From: Streptomyces huasconensis
Lineage (GTDB): Bacteria; Actinomycetota; Actinomycetes; Streptomycetales; Streptomycetaceae
DNA: 64,000 nucleotides
NCBI GenBank assembly: GCA_004010275.1
Contig: RBWT01000004.1
Span: 1 to 64,000, forward strand
Direction: 5' to 3'
Position numbers and translations under genes: made by a program. The notes under the pieces were generated by a model. It had not been told where the DNA came from, did not search any database, and worked only from the letters and a program-made list of their open reading frames with translations. Below, one piece after another: positions 1 through 7,176 of this stretch (within the stretch, counting starts at the first letter, position 1; each line of letters begins with the position of its first letter).

Positions 1-693
1 AGCCCCAGCCCCAGCCCCAGCCCCAGCCAAGTCTCGACTTCCGTACCAACGCCCCCATCGGCGGCGCCACTGCCGCCCCCGAGCCCGCAGGGTCCTCACC
101 CGGCAGTCAGCCGGACGCAGGTCCCCACGCCACCCCCATGGCAGCCACCGCCGCCCGTCCTCCCAGAGCCCAGCCGAGAGCCTGCCTCCGCGCCCACCGC
201 CACACAGTCCCCGACGCTCACGCGACCTCCAGAATCCCCCACCGGCTCTGGCGACGCGGATACCGGCAGCTACCGCCTGCCCCCGCCACCATCACCTGCG
301 CGACCGCCCCATCGTCCACTCCCCCCACACCCGCGCCCCTGCCTACACCTACGCCCACGCCCCCGCGCGCCACCGCGCCCGTGACCTCCCCTCACCACAT
401 CGCGGCCCACGCCCCCGCGGTTCGCACCCCCGCCGCCCACACCCCCGCAGTCCACGCACCGACCCAGCCCATGGCGTCCACGGCGGCTCAGCCTCCCCCC
501 CACTCCTACTCATCCATACACCGCTCACGCCGCCCAGGTTCCCCACCCGAACCCGGCAGTTCCCCAGCCCCACGTACGCGCAGCCCCCGCCCCGCGACGG
601 CGGCCGGGTCCGCCCGCGAAGGTGGCGGTCCCGATGCTGCTCGTCGCGTTGGTCTGCCTCACGGTCGGCTTCTGGGCACTGACAAGGCTCTGA
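1..693 (+). pseudogene. 3' part of a proline-rich membrane protein gene, interrupted as read
   Basis: Reading from base 1, the frame opens with Ser-Pro repeats and runs through a long Pro/Ser/Thr-rich region. It hits a TGA at 382-384, then stays open in the same frame from 385 to the TGA at 691-693. The last 24 codons (from 622) encode a hydrophobic helix (VAVPMLLVALVCLTVGFWAL) followed by TRL, a typical C-terminal membrane anchor. All three forward frames are largely open here because of GC bias, so a pair of frameshifts around 300-600 cannot be excluded. The gene start lies outside the window. Family not recognised. The anchor is the only firm observation. Loss of bases elsewhere in this assembly makes an artificial stop plausible. 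Confidence 0.35.
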
Positions 694-897
694 CAACCAG
701 ACCCCGGAAGACGGCCACAACCCAGAGCCGACTCCCCTCCTCCCCACCACGCGGCCCCACTCACCAACGCCGAGGCGGCCCAGATTCGTACGGCGCGGAT
801 TCGTAGTGCGCGGATTCGTCCGGCCCGGGTTCATACGACCCGGAGGCCCTGGCGCCAAAAGCCCCCGCGTCCCGCCACCAGCCGCCCAGGCGGACGC

Positions 898-2358
898 CTA
901 AGCCACCCTCCGACGAGCGATCCAGACCCACCCACCGAGAATCACCAGCAGCACGACGCCACCCCCGATCCCGCCGACGGCAAGAACCACCATGCCCCGC
1001 CGGTCGTCCCCCCGGCCGGCACCGCTTCCGGCAACCGTCTCCCCTCGCCGCGCGGCCTCCCTATCCCGTTCCGTCACGCCGAACTCCTCGGCGGGCACGG
1101 GCGACCCCGCGTACTCCGGTCCGGGCCGCGCCGTCCCACCGACGTCAACTCGGAGCGTCAGGTCGAGCGGGTCGTCGCCGAACTTCTTCGCGACGTCCGC
1201 GCTGAGGTGGACCGCCAGGTAGTACCAGCCGGCGAACCGCATCGCGGCCACCTCGTCCGCGGGGGCGTAACGGTTCTCGTAGGCGACCGGTGGCAGCGGG
1301 TCCAGCTCCGTCGTCTTCTGCTTGCCGTCGTACGCCGTGTCCGCGTCGTCGACCCCCACACGCACCGGGTTCATCAGGGACATGACCAGCGCGGACGAGA
1401 CATACCCGGAACCGCGCCCCGCGCCACGGCCCACCCCACCCGCTCCACCACTCTCACCCGACGCACCACTGTCACCCAACGCACCGCTCTCGCCAGAACT
1501 GCCCAGCTCCGCGCCCACAGAGAGCTGCTGGCCCCAGTCGACCGGCACCCGGTAGAAGAGCGTCTCGCCAGGCTCGATGCTGCTGCCCCAGACACCTCGC
1601 CCCAGCGCGCGGGCGCCGTGAAAACTCGTGCCGCCCTCGCGCCGCTTCCGCTCACCGGTCGGCGGCGCGGGTGTCGCGGAGTTCCAGGACCGCGGAGGCT
1701 CCGTGGGCACCGATCCCGCCGATCGCAGCGCAGGCTCGGAGGCGACCCGCAGCTCCAGGTCCCACGCTCCCTGGGATGACTCCGGGGCGCTGGCCCGCTC
1801 GACGAGCACGTAATAAGTACCGGCCCCCTCACAGGTCTTCTCATCGGGGCCGACCCTGCGCACCGCCGTGGCCGTGATCGGATGCGGGCTCTCCGAAGCG
1901 CCGAAGCGCGCCTCCTGCGACTCCACGGGACTGCAGTTGTTGCCGTCGGCGTCCTGCACCGACACCTCGACCCCATCGGCGTAGGAAACCCTGCTGCCGA
2001 ACTCCGGCACCGCCGTGACCGCGACGTACGCACTCTCGTCAGCTGTGAGGTCCAAGCGGTAAAAACGTGCTCCCGCGCGCGGGAGGGCACTTCTGTAGGT
2101 CTTCCCGGAACGAAGGCGAGGCCCCTTGATATTGCTCACCGCGCCGTGGACCACCTCGGCACCCTCAACAAAACGGTACGGAGTCGGCGCTCCCGCAGCC
2201 GCTGCCCGCCCCGGCAGCGCCACCACCGTGCACATTCCCGCGCACAGCGCCACGCAGAGCCCCGTAACCATGACCCTCGCCGCTGGAGCCCGTCCGGAGC
2301 CCGGTTCTGCCGCGCCCCCACGCCGGCCACGCCACCGCCCCATCCCGCGCCACCCCAT
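898..2358 (-). CDS. Secreted, C-terminally membrane-anchored protein of unknown function
   Basis: 486 aa. I chose the ATG at 2358 because a GAGGGGG ribosome binding site lies about 5 bases upstream; an inner ATG at 2271 is possible. The N-terminus has a basic stretch, then a hydrophobic core (about residues 30-50) ending in GRAAAAG, a signal peptide. The extracellular part contains two regions with beta-rich segments such as FYRLDLTADESAYVAV, which resemble bacterial pre-peptidase C-terminal-like domains (inference). A Gly/Ser-rich low-complexity stretch lies near residues 300-330. The C-terminus is one membrane helix (VVLLVILGGWVWIA) and a short basic tail. It sits convergent to the proline-rich gene at the window edge. 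No catalytic motif seen. Confidence 0.75.
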   Translation of the reverse strand: MGWRGMGRWRGRRGGAAEPGSGRAPAARVMVTGLCVALCAGMCTVVALPGRAAAAGAPTPYRFVEGAEVVHGAVSNIKGPRLRSGKTYRSALPRAGARFYRLDLTADESAYVAVTAVPEFGSRVSYADGVEVSVQDADGNNCSPVESQEARFGASESPHPITATAVRRVGPDEKTCEGAGTYYVLVERASAPESSQGAWDLELRVASEPALRSAGSVPTEPPRSWNSATPAPPTGERKRREGGTSFHGARALGRGVWGSSIEPGETLFYRVPVDWGQQLSVGAELGSSGESGALGDSGASGESGGAGGVGRGAGRGSGYVSSALVMSLMNPVRVGVDDADTAYDGKQKTTELDPLPPVAYENRYAPADEVAAMRFAGWYYLAVHLSADVAKKFGDDPLDLTLRVDVGGTARPGPEYAGSPVPAEEFGVTERDREAARRGETVAGSGAGRGDDRRGMVVLAVGGIGGGVVLLVILGGWVWIARRRVA

Positions 2359-2551
2359 CACGCGCCCCCTCGTAGCGAACGCAGCCACCCCGACTGCCCT
2401 GCCCGTCCCAGCCGTCCCGACCGTCCCATGCCACGCGGACCCCACCACGAGTCCCCCATGAACGCAACCGCGCCAACCGGCCACTGTCCGGCTCAGCGCA
2501 ACCGGGCCCACGCCCAGCCGCAACCCCGCAACCCCGCAACCCCGCAACTAA

Positions 2552-2588
2552 ATTTGCTTACGCAAGTCACCCCTTAACGTAAGCAAAT
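2552..2588. promoter_or_regulatory. 11-bp perfect inverted repeat in the promoter region
   Basis: ATTTGCTTACG at 2552-2562 is repeated inverted as CGTAAGCAAAT at 2578-2588 with a 15-base spacer. It is AT-rich compared with its surroundings and lies about 200 bases upstream of the leftward gene starting at 2358. The left arm continues into TTGCTTACGCAA, itself partly symmetric. It is most likely an operator; the protein is unknown. Confidence 0.45.
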
Positions 2589-2614
2589 GCCGCACTAACG
2601 AAACAGGCAGCACA

Positions 2615-2644
2615 AAGCCCCGGCCGCAAGAGCGACCGGGGCTT
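2615..2644 (-). terminator. Hairpin terminator after the DLW-39 gene
   Basis: Perfect 9-bp stem AAGCCCCGG / CCGGGGCTT (2615-2623 with 2636-2644) around a 12-base loop, 23 bases past the stop codon of the leftward small gene. Streptomyces terminators often lack a U run, as here. Confidence 0.65.
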
Positions 2645-2667
2645 GTGAAGTGACTGGTGTCGATGAC

Positions 2668-2796
2668 TCAAGAACCCGTGGGCACAGAGTCAGTCGCCTC
2701 CGTCCACAGATCCTGCTCGGCGCGATCCGCCTGGATCTGGCGGTACACGAGGAGCCCGCCGATGGCGGCCAGTGCGACCAGGAGAAGCTTCTTCAC
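2668..2796 (-). CDS. DLW-39 family small membrane protein
   Basis: 42 aa, GTG start at 2796. The protein begins KKLLLVALAAIGGLLVYRQ, a single membrane helix with positive residues at both ends, then an acidic tail containing the Asp-Leu-Trp motif (QDLWTEATD) that names the actinobacterial DLW-39 family. This family is normally encoded near gyrA and tRNA-Ile in actinobacteria, matching its place here once the integrated element is removed. Function unknown. Transcription appears to start from a TATAGT -10 box at 2842-2847, with a long palindrome just upstream. Confidence 0.8.
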   Translation of the reverse strand: MKKLLLVALAAIGGLLVYRQIQADRAEQDLWTEATDSVPTGS

Positions 2797-2841
2797 CGCG
2801 CGACCTCGTCTTTCCTTGACGTAGGGGACTTCTGGCGCCCG

Positions 2842-2871
2842 ACTATACACACCGATCGATATCGATCGGTG
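2842..2871 (-). promoter_or_regulatory. Promoter with 22-bp perfect palindrome
   Basis: On the minus strand a TATAGT -10 hexamer (2842-2847) lies about 45 bases before the DLW-39 start. Directly upstream is a perfect 22-bp palindrome (2850-2871; half site CACCGATCGAT) occupying the -10/-35 spacer and the -35 region. A regulator binding it would block RNA polymerase. The cognate protein cannot be named from this window. Confidence 0.55.
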
Positions 2872-3110
2872 ACCTGGATGCGCCCCCAACTCCCGCCCCT
2901 CACACAGCGATCAAAACGGACCCCGACCGTCCGCTCACCGCCACCCCGCTGTGATTTTCGCCGCTCTTGCCCCTTTCCCGGGCCTCTTGAGGCCATCCGG
3001 GTGGTGTTGATCTGAACATCGGCGCCGCGCGAGCGTCGGTACTTCGTTCTCGACCCCGCATACACATCATGAGGAAAGTACGCAAATCGCCCAACCCGAA
3101 TTGAGGGGTC

Positions 3111-3440
3111 ATGACCGGCAACAAGGCCATGAAGCTGTGGACCACGATCGTCACCGCCTTCCTCGCGCTCTTCACCGCGCTGGGGCTCACCACGACGGCC
3201 ACCGCGGCCACGGCGGTACAGGAGACCACGAACGCACGCAACGCCACGGAGTGCGCGTCGGCGCCGTTCATGACCCTCTGGACGGCCGCGTACGAACGGT
3301 CCTTGCCCCCGACGATGAAGCAGCGCATCCGCGCCGAGGCCCACGGGTCCTCGCCCAGCTGCCGGCACCTGCCCCCCACGGACACGGAAGCCGAGGCCGC
3401 GAGCGCCGCCCCTGAGCCAGGACTCGCCGCAGAACCGTAA
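3111..3440 (+). CDS. Small exported protein, DUF6344-like
   Basis: 109 aa. ATG at 3111 follows TTGAGGGG; an inner ATG at 3129 is possible. The N-terminus (MKLWTTIVTAFLALFTALGL followed by TTTATAAT) is a signal peptide with a likely Ala-x-Ala cleavage near residue 33. The mature part is short, with two cysteines (TECASAP and SCRHLP) that could form a disulfide, and an acidic Ala/Pro-rich tail. I recognise the KLWT...FLAL start from small Streptomyces proteins called DUF6344, found next to the gyrA/tRNA-Ile region; this match is from memory. It is followed by a strong hairpin terminator. Function unknown. Confidence 0.65.
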   Translation: MTGNKAMKLWTTIVTAFLALFTALGLTTTATAATAVQETTNARNATECASAPFMTLWTAAYERSLPPTMKQRIRAEAHGSSPSCRHLPPTDTEAEAASAAPEPGLAAEP

Positions 3441-3481
3441 TCCGGTCGGCGACCGCCCCCAGGCCGCCACCCAGAAACTTC

Positions 3482-3515
3482 CGAAGGCCCCCAGCCAACC
3501 GGCTGGGGGCCTTCG
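3482..3515 (+). terminator. Strong hairpin terminator after the DUF6344-like gene
   Basis: Perfect 15-bp stem: CGAAGGCCCCCAGCC at 3482-3496 pairs with 3501-3515 around an AACC loop, 41 bases past the stop codon at 3440. Its outer arm GAAGGCCCCCAG is the same as in the next palindrome at 3564-3599. Confidence 0.8.
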
Positions 3516-3563
3516 CGCAGGCGCTCGGCAACCTCTCGTCACCGGATGACAGCGGTGGACGGC

Positions 3564-3599
3564 AGAAGGCCCCCAGTCGATATCGACTGGGGGCCTTCT
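3564..3599. terminator. 36-bp perfect palindrome, probable original tRNA-Ile terminator
   Basis: A perfect palindrome (half site AGAAGGCCCCCAGTCGAT) ends 3 bases before the att repeat at 3602. On the minus strand it stands where the terminator of tRNA-Ile would have been before the element inserted between them. The element carries a replacement hairpin at 28963-28999 on its other end. Confidence 0.7.
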
Positions 3600-3601
3600 C
3601 A

Positions 3602-3647
3602 AATGTGGGGCTAACAGGATTTGAACCTGTGGCCTCATCCTTATCAG
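3602..3647. repeat. Left attachment site (displaced 3' half of tRNA-Ile)
   Basis: 46 bases identical to 29002-29047. It matches tRNA-Ile from the anticodon loop to the 3' end plus four bases beyond. There is no 5' half here, so it is not a functional tRNA. It marks the left end of the integrated element. Confidence 0.95.
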
Positions 3648-4001
3648 AAACGGTCGAGCGCCAGGTTCCCCATCTATATCCGCAGGTCAGACGCATCCCC
3701 TTAGGTCTCAAGAGGATCGCTTGGGAGAAGTGTGGGAGAAAACAGCGCACAGGCTGCCGTCGTGTCCCTCCCTGCTCTGAGTGCCACCCGGCCCACACCG
3801 CGCCCCGTGATCAGCCCATGGACGTGTCTGCCGTACGAGGGAACCGAGCCGGGCACTGCCCTCTAGCGCACCTACCAGGACCGGTTTCCTCCTGACAATC
3901 ACGGTCATTAGAGCCGTCACTTGGCCTCAGCTACGTGATGATCGTTCGTGCGAACCTCGGGCCCGACCGTCGCCCGCCCCGGCGCGAGCCTGATGCGAGC
4001 C
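3648..4001. other. Element left flank, no gene seen
   Basis: 354 bases between the attachment repeat and the first gene. No open frame has convincing coding bias. GTGTGGGAGA-like strings near 3730 and CGTGTCCCTCCCTG near 3760 could be arm-type sites for the integrase, but this is only a guess. Confidence 0.3.
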
Positions 4002-4406
4002 TCAAAAGCGTCGGCGAAGCAGCCTGATCAGCACGACGTAGGCGACCGCGGCCACCATGAGCATCCAGTAGTAAGGATTGCCGGTGCGGCCGGAGGCGAG
4101 ATCGCCGATGAATGCGCACAGATTTCCTACCGTGAGGATCACACCCACACCGGCCCAGGCGTGCACGTTGATCAGGCGGGAGCGTTCATCCGGGTGCTCG
4201 ACAGCCTCGCGGTAACCCTGACTACGGCGTGCCAGCCCGAACATTGTCAGGCTGCATAGCGCCATGACTCCGAACACCACGAGCCCGATGCCAGCATGGC
4301 CACCGACGGCCGCGGTCACCAGGCAGATGAAACCGATGCCGAGGAAGAAGGCTGGCACGGACCACGTGGCCAAGCTCTCAGCCGTGCGTGGCTTCTCCGT
4401 CGGCAT
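4002..4406 (-). CDS. Small four-helix membrane protein
   Basis: 134 aa, ATG start at 4406. Four hydrophobic segments are visible: VPAFFLGIGFICLVTAAVGG, IGLVVFGVMALCSLTMFGLA, a third after HPDERSRLINVHAW (AGVGVILTVGNLCAFIG), and YWMLMVAAVAYVVLIRLL before a basic end. It overlaps the upstream HTH gene by 29 bases, so the two are co-transcribed and probably translationally coupled. A small Cro/CI-type regulator followed by a membrane protein of this size is a common bacterial pair; the membrane protein's role is unknown. The loop HPDERS is typical of the partner family. Confidence 0.75.
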   Translation of the reverse strand: MPTEKPRTAESLATWSVPAFFLGIGFICLVTAAVGGHAGIGLVVFGVMALCSLTMFGLARRSQGYREAVEHPDERSRLINVHAWAGVGVILTVGNLCAFIGDLASGRTGNPYYWMLMVAAVAYVVLIRLLRRRF

Positions 4407-4587
4407 GGAACATCTCCTCTACGTTGCGCTGAAAGAACCTGCCCAAGGACATGGCAAGGGGCAAGGACGGCGTGTACCGCTCGGCCTCGATGGAGTTGAT
4501 CGTCTGCCGCGAGACTCCGACGGCTGCCCCGAGCTGCGCTTGGGAGAGCCCGCGCGCCAGGCGCAGCTCCCTGACCTCATTCCTCAC
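4378..4587 (-). CDS. Small XRE/Cro-family transcriptional regulator
   Basis: 69 aa and almost entirely one helix-turn-helix: VRELRLARGLSQAQLGAAVG then VSRQTINSIEAERYTPSLPL, the classic Cro/YozG-type DNA-binding fold. The start is GTG at 4587 with no ribosome binding site. A -35 TTGACA (4617-4622 on the complement) and a CATGCT -10 (4594-4599) place the transcription start at or next to the GTG, so the mRNA is probably leaderless. An 18-bp palindrome covers the -10 region, suggesting autoregulation. It is co-transcribed with the membrane protein downstream. Confidence 0.8.
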   Translation of the reverse strand: MRNEVRELRLARGLSQAQLGAAVGVSRQTINSIEAERYTPSLPLAMSLGRFFQRNVEEMFHADGEATHG

Positions 4588-4588
4588 A

Positions 4589-4622
4589 TGGAAAGCATGC
4601 TTTCCAGTCCGTGAGATGTCAA
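4589..4622 (-). promoter_or_regulatory. Promoter and palindromic operator of the XRE gene
   Basis: TGGAAAGCATGCTTTCCA (4589-4606) is a perfect 18-bp palindrome overlapping the -10 hexamer and ending one base before the GTG start. The -35 box TTGACA is at 4617-4622 (complement), with 17 bases between the hexamers. A smaller palindrome AAGCTAGCTT lies at 4621-4630. Confidence 0.6.
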
Positions 4623-4862
4623 GCTAGCTTTCCATCCCGGTCTTGCGTACCGACGTGGAACGGTGAAAGGTCATGCGGGCCGCCTGCCGCGAGCTTTGGG
4701 CCGAGCTCGAACGCGAGCCGCACGAAAGCAGATCGCCCACGGTCGCCAACTCGGCGAAGCAACCCCGACCCAGTTCGAGTTGGGGCTATCCAGGACTTTC
4801 CGCCGACGCGGTCGCACCAACCATCCCAGGATCATTCATTCCGTGGCCAGACGTTACGGAAC

Positions 4863-5180
4863 AGCCTTTACGTGCCCACCGGCAGCGGCGGTAGAAGACG
4901 AGCATCGAACTACCTGACCGTGGGCGAGGGAATCATCAAGGACTTGCCCTGCCGCATTGAGTTCGCCGCGGAAAAGTGGGGCGCAGTCATCGACGAGGGC
5001 GTGCAGCTCACTCAGCAAGAGATCGAGAGCAACCCCATGCTGTCGATGTTCTTGCCCAACTGGAAAGCAGAGTCCCGCGCTGAGAAGCGCGCGCCTCGCG
5101 GCAGAGGCCGAAGCAGGCTGATCCCGCCAGGACCGGCGATCGGGGGCAGGATGCCGCGCCACCGTCCTCCTGCGCAAAAC
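4863..5180 (+). pseudogene. Possible gene remnant of unknown family
   Basis: Between about 4905 and 5095 one forward frame has strong coding character: high third-position GC, and a protein-like stretch including LTVGEGIIKDLPCRIEFAAE and then a run with NPMLSMFLPNWKAESR. No good start or stop is found. The frame runs on without a stop into the antisense of the integrase gene, and upstream the coding signal moves to other frames (an 84-aa frame from 4663 and a 73-aa frame from 4673). This looks like a decayed gene, or one broken by lost bases. Family not recognised. Confidence 0.3.
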
Positions 5181-5217
5181 AAGAAAGGGGGGCATCCAGT
5201 GGATGCACCCCTTTCTT
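5181..5217 (-). terminator. Hairpin terminator after the integrase gene
   Basis: AAGAAAGGGG followed by GCATCC pairs with GGATGC and CCCCTTTCTT (5181-5217) with a single mismatch and an AGT loop. It lies 15 bases past the integrase stop and, having A and T runs on its two sides, could act in both directions. Confidence 0.75.
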
Positions 5218-5231
5218 GCGTGTCGACTCCT

Positions 5232-6785
5232 TTATCGCGGTTCGCTCTGCCCGGCGAGCTCAGCCGGTCGGGCCTGCAGCAATCTGTCCAGCACGCCCAC
5301 CGACGAGCGCGGGCTCATGGCCAACCGGGCGTCCAGCGCCGCGTACCAGTTGCGGTCCAGTCCCTCCAGAAGACGGAGCCGCATCTCGTCCGAGACGTGG
5401 GAGTAACGCGCCGAGACGGAGCCGTCGATGTGGCCCATCCGCTCGTCCATGAGGACCTTGGGCGTGCCCATCTCCTCCATGTGCATCTTGTGGGAGTGCC
5501 GCTCACCGTGTGGCGTGAGCCCTGGGGCGATCGGCACCCAACAGGCCGTCGCCCGCGCCTCGGCCTTGCGTCCCTGAACCAAGGTGCCCGGCAACCACGG
5601 GTCAGCCTGGATCGGTACGAGCGACCCCAGCTTTCCCTCCTTACCTTCCTCGGGGCGATACCTACCGTTTGCGGCCGGGTAGAAGAGGCGGGAGCCGAAG
5701 GCGGAGCGGCGCCAGTGCGCTGCCGTCTCCTCTGCTGTGCGCCCCCTCATGTAATCGAGTTCGGCAATCACCTCGATCACGCGGAGGTGGGTCTCCGCCC
5801 GTACGAGTTCCGGGTGGTTAAGCACGTTCGACACCGTGCCGGTGCTGACACCCGCGGCCTTCGCCACGTCCTTGAGGGTGGGGCCACCGCTCCGCCCCCA
5901 GCGGCGGACCGTGCCGAAGCTGTCGAAGACGAACCTCCTGCCGTGGCAGGGGCAGGGCTGCGGTTGCTTCCGCGTTATGTGATCGCGGAGAAGAGCGATG
6001 AGCCATCGGTTCGCGTCGAGCGTCCGGTAGCTGTCGTCCTTCGGCGGGCACAGCTCGATCTCCCCAGAGTCCAGTTCGACGAGCTGCTGTTCCACGCGGA
6101 TCGCCTCGTCCCGTACGTACGGAGTCTCCAGGCCGACCAACTCCCCGAACCGCATGCCGGTGTAGCCGATGGTGACGTTGGCGACGAACTCGTCATCGCG
6201 GCCCGAGAGCACTGCCATCCGCTCGGCGATGAGCAGGATGCCCAGGGGTGTAGTGGTCACCTTTTCCGGGCCGCGATGACGGACGCGGCCGGCGCGGCGG
6301 CCGCGGCCGCGCCGACGGGTCGCCGGGTTGGCGTCGATCAGCCCTTCTTCCAGGGCATCCGCGAGGACGAGGTGGAGGCGGGAACGGTACGTCGACACGC
6401 TCTCGCTCGCGTATCCCGCTGCCTTGATCTTCTTCTCCCACGCACTGACGTCGCGCGCGGTGATCTCCTTGAGCGGCTTGTCCGCGAACTCTGGGAGGAC
6501 GTGCCCCTCGATGTCCCGCCGGTAGTTGTCCATCGTCGTTGACGCGAGGTCGAGGTCACCGAACCATCGTTCGGCGTACTCTCCGAAGGACTCCGAGCCC
6601 AGTTCCGGGTTCTTCCAGATCTTCGCCCGGATCTTGGCCTCTTCGGCATCCGCCGCCTTCTTCGCCGCGGGCTTGCTCTTGAACTTGATCACGCTGCCGT
6701 GTTCGTCCTTGAGCGTGCCGTACTTGCCCTGCGTGATCTTGTAGCGCCCTCGGAAGTAGTTGCCGCGCTTCTCTCCGTATCCCAT
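5232..6785 (-). CDS. int: Tyrosine site-specific integrase with inserted LacI-type HTH
   Basis: 517 aa; catalyses integration and excision at the tRNA-Ile att sites. Core-binding SAM-like domain about residues 66-160 (YAERWFGDLDLASTTMDNYR). Catalytic residues of the tyrosine recombinase family are visible: Arg212 (TGMRFGELVGL), His426-x-x-Arg429 (LTPHGERHSH), His452 (MGHIDGS) and nucleophile Tyr461 (ARYSHV). Unusually, residues about 301-345 (TLKDVAKAAGVSTGTVSNVL) form a LacI-family helix-turn-helix between the first Arg and the HxxR box. A CPCHGRR segment precedes it. The gene is the last of the leftward element operon, 19 bases after the excisionase, and lies next to the left att site as usual for AICEs. 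Confidence 0.93.
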   Translation of the reverse strand: MGYGEKRGNYFRGRYKITQGKYGTLKDEHGSVIKFKSKPAAKKAADAEEAKIRAKIWKNPELGSESFGEYAERWFGDLDLASTTMDNYRRDIEGHVLPEFADKPLKEITARDVSAWEKKIKAAGYASESVSTYRSRLHLVLADALEEGLIDANPATRRRGRGRRAGRVRHRGPEKVTTTPLGILLIAERMAVLSGRDDEFVANVTIGYTGMRFGELVGLETPYVRDEAIRVEQQLVELDSGEIELCPPKDDSYRTLDANRWLIALLRDHITRKQPQPCPCHGRRFVFDSFGTVRRWGRSGGPTLKDVAKAAGVSTGTVSNVLNHPELVRAETHLRVIEVIAELDYMRGRTAEETAAHWRRSAFGSRLFYPAANGRYRPEEGKEGKLGSLVPIQADPWLPGTLVQGRKAEARATACWVPIAPGLTPHGERHSHKMHMEEMGTPKVLMDERMGHIDGSVSARYSHVSDEMRLRLLEGLDRNWYAALDARLAMSPRSSVGVLDRLLQARPAELAGQSEPR

Positions 6786-6804
6786 CTCGGCAGTGCTCCT
6801 CTTC

Positions 6805-7176
6805 TTACGCGGCGGCAGCGATCTGCGCCAGGCGCATGCGGGGGGGAACCCGCGGCACGAGCCGGGCCGGTTTCGACTCCGCGGACTTACGCGGTTCGGT
6901 TCGGCGTGACCTCTGGCGTCCTACCTCCGGTTCGCGGACTCCTTTCGTGGGCCGCTCCTCGAAGAGGCGGATGATCTCCTGGAAGTGCTCTGCGGTGAAC
7001 CGGTACGTCCCGCCGGGGCGGGTGAAGGGGATGCGCTTCTGGCGTGCCTGCTCCTTCACCCACCACTCGGAGACTCCGAGAGCATCGGCGATCTCCGCCG
7101 GTCGGTAGAGGTAGGGCAGTGCCGGGCCGCCCGTGACAGTGACTGCGGTGACGCTGTGACTGGTGTGACTCGTCAA
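6805..7176 (-). CDS. xis: Excisionase / MerR-like helix-turn-helix protein
   Basis: 123 aa. Residues about 22-70 (LYRPAEIADALGVSEWWVKE, then a wing with GGTYRFTAEHFQEII) are a winged helix-turn-helix of the excisionase (HTH_17) type. The C-terminal half is basic and disordered (RQRSRRTEPRKSAESKPAR). Position directly upstream of the integrase, and ATGA overlap with the replication ATPase gene (7173-7176), support an excisionase that binds the att region and steers the integrase toward excision. It could also be a general element regulator. Confidence 0.8.
   Translation of the reverse strand: MTSHTSHSVTAVTVTGGPALPYLYRPAEIADALGVSEWWVKEQARQKRIPFTRPGGTYRFTAEHFQEIIRLFEERPTKGVREPEVGRQRSRRTEPRKSAESKPARLVPRVPPRMRLAQIAAAA

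Noticed and set aside
3605-3678. Second tRNA-Ile gene at the left end
   Set aside because: Only the 3' half is present; no 5' acceptor or D arm follows, so it is the displaced att copy.
4611-6542. 643-codon open frame antisense to the integrase
   Set aside because: Everything right of 5230 is the shadow of the integrase; only the short part near 4905-5095 has its own coding signal and is reported as a remnant.
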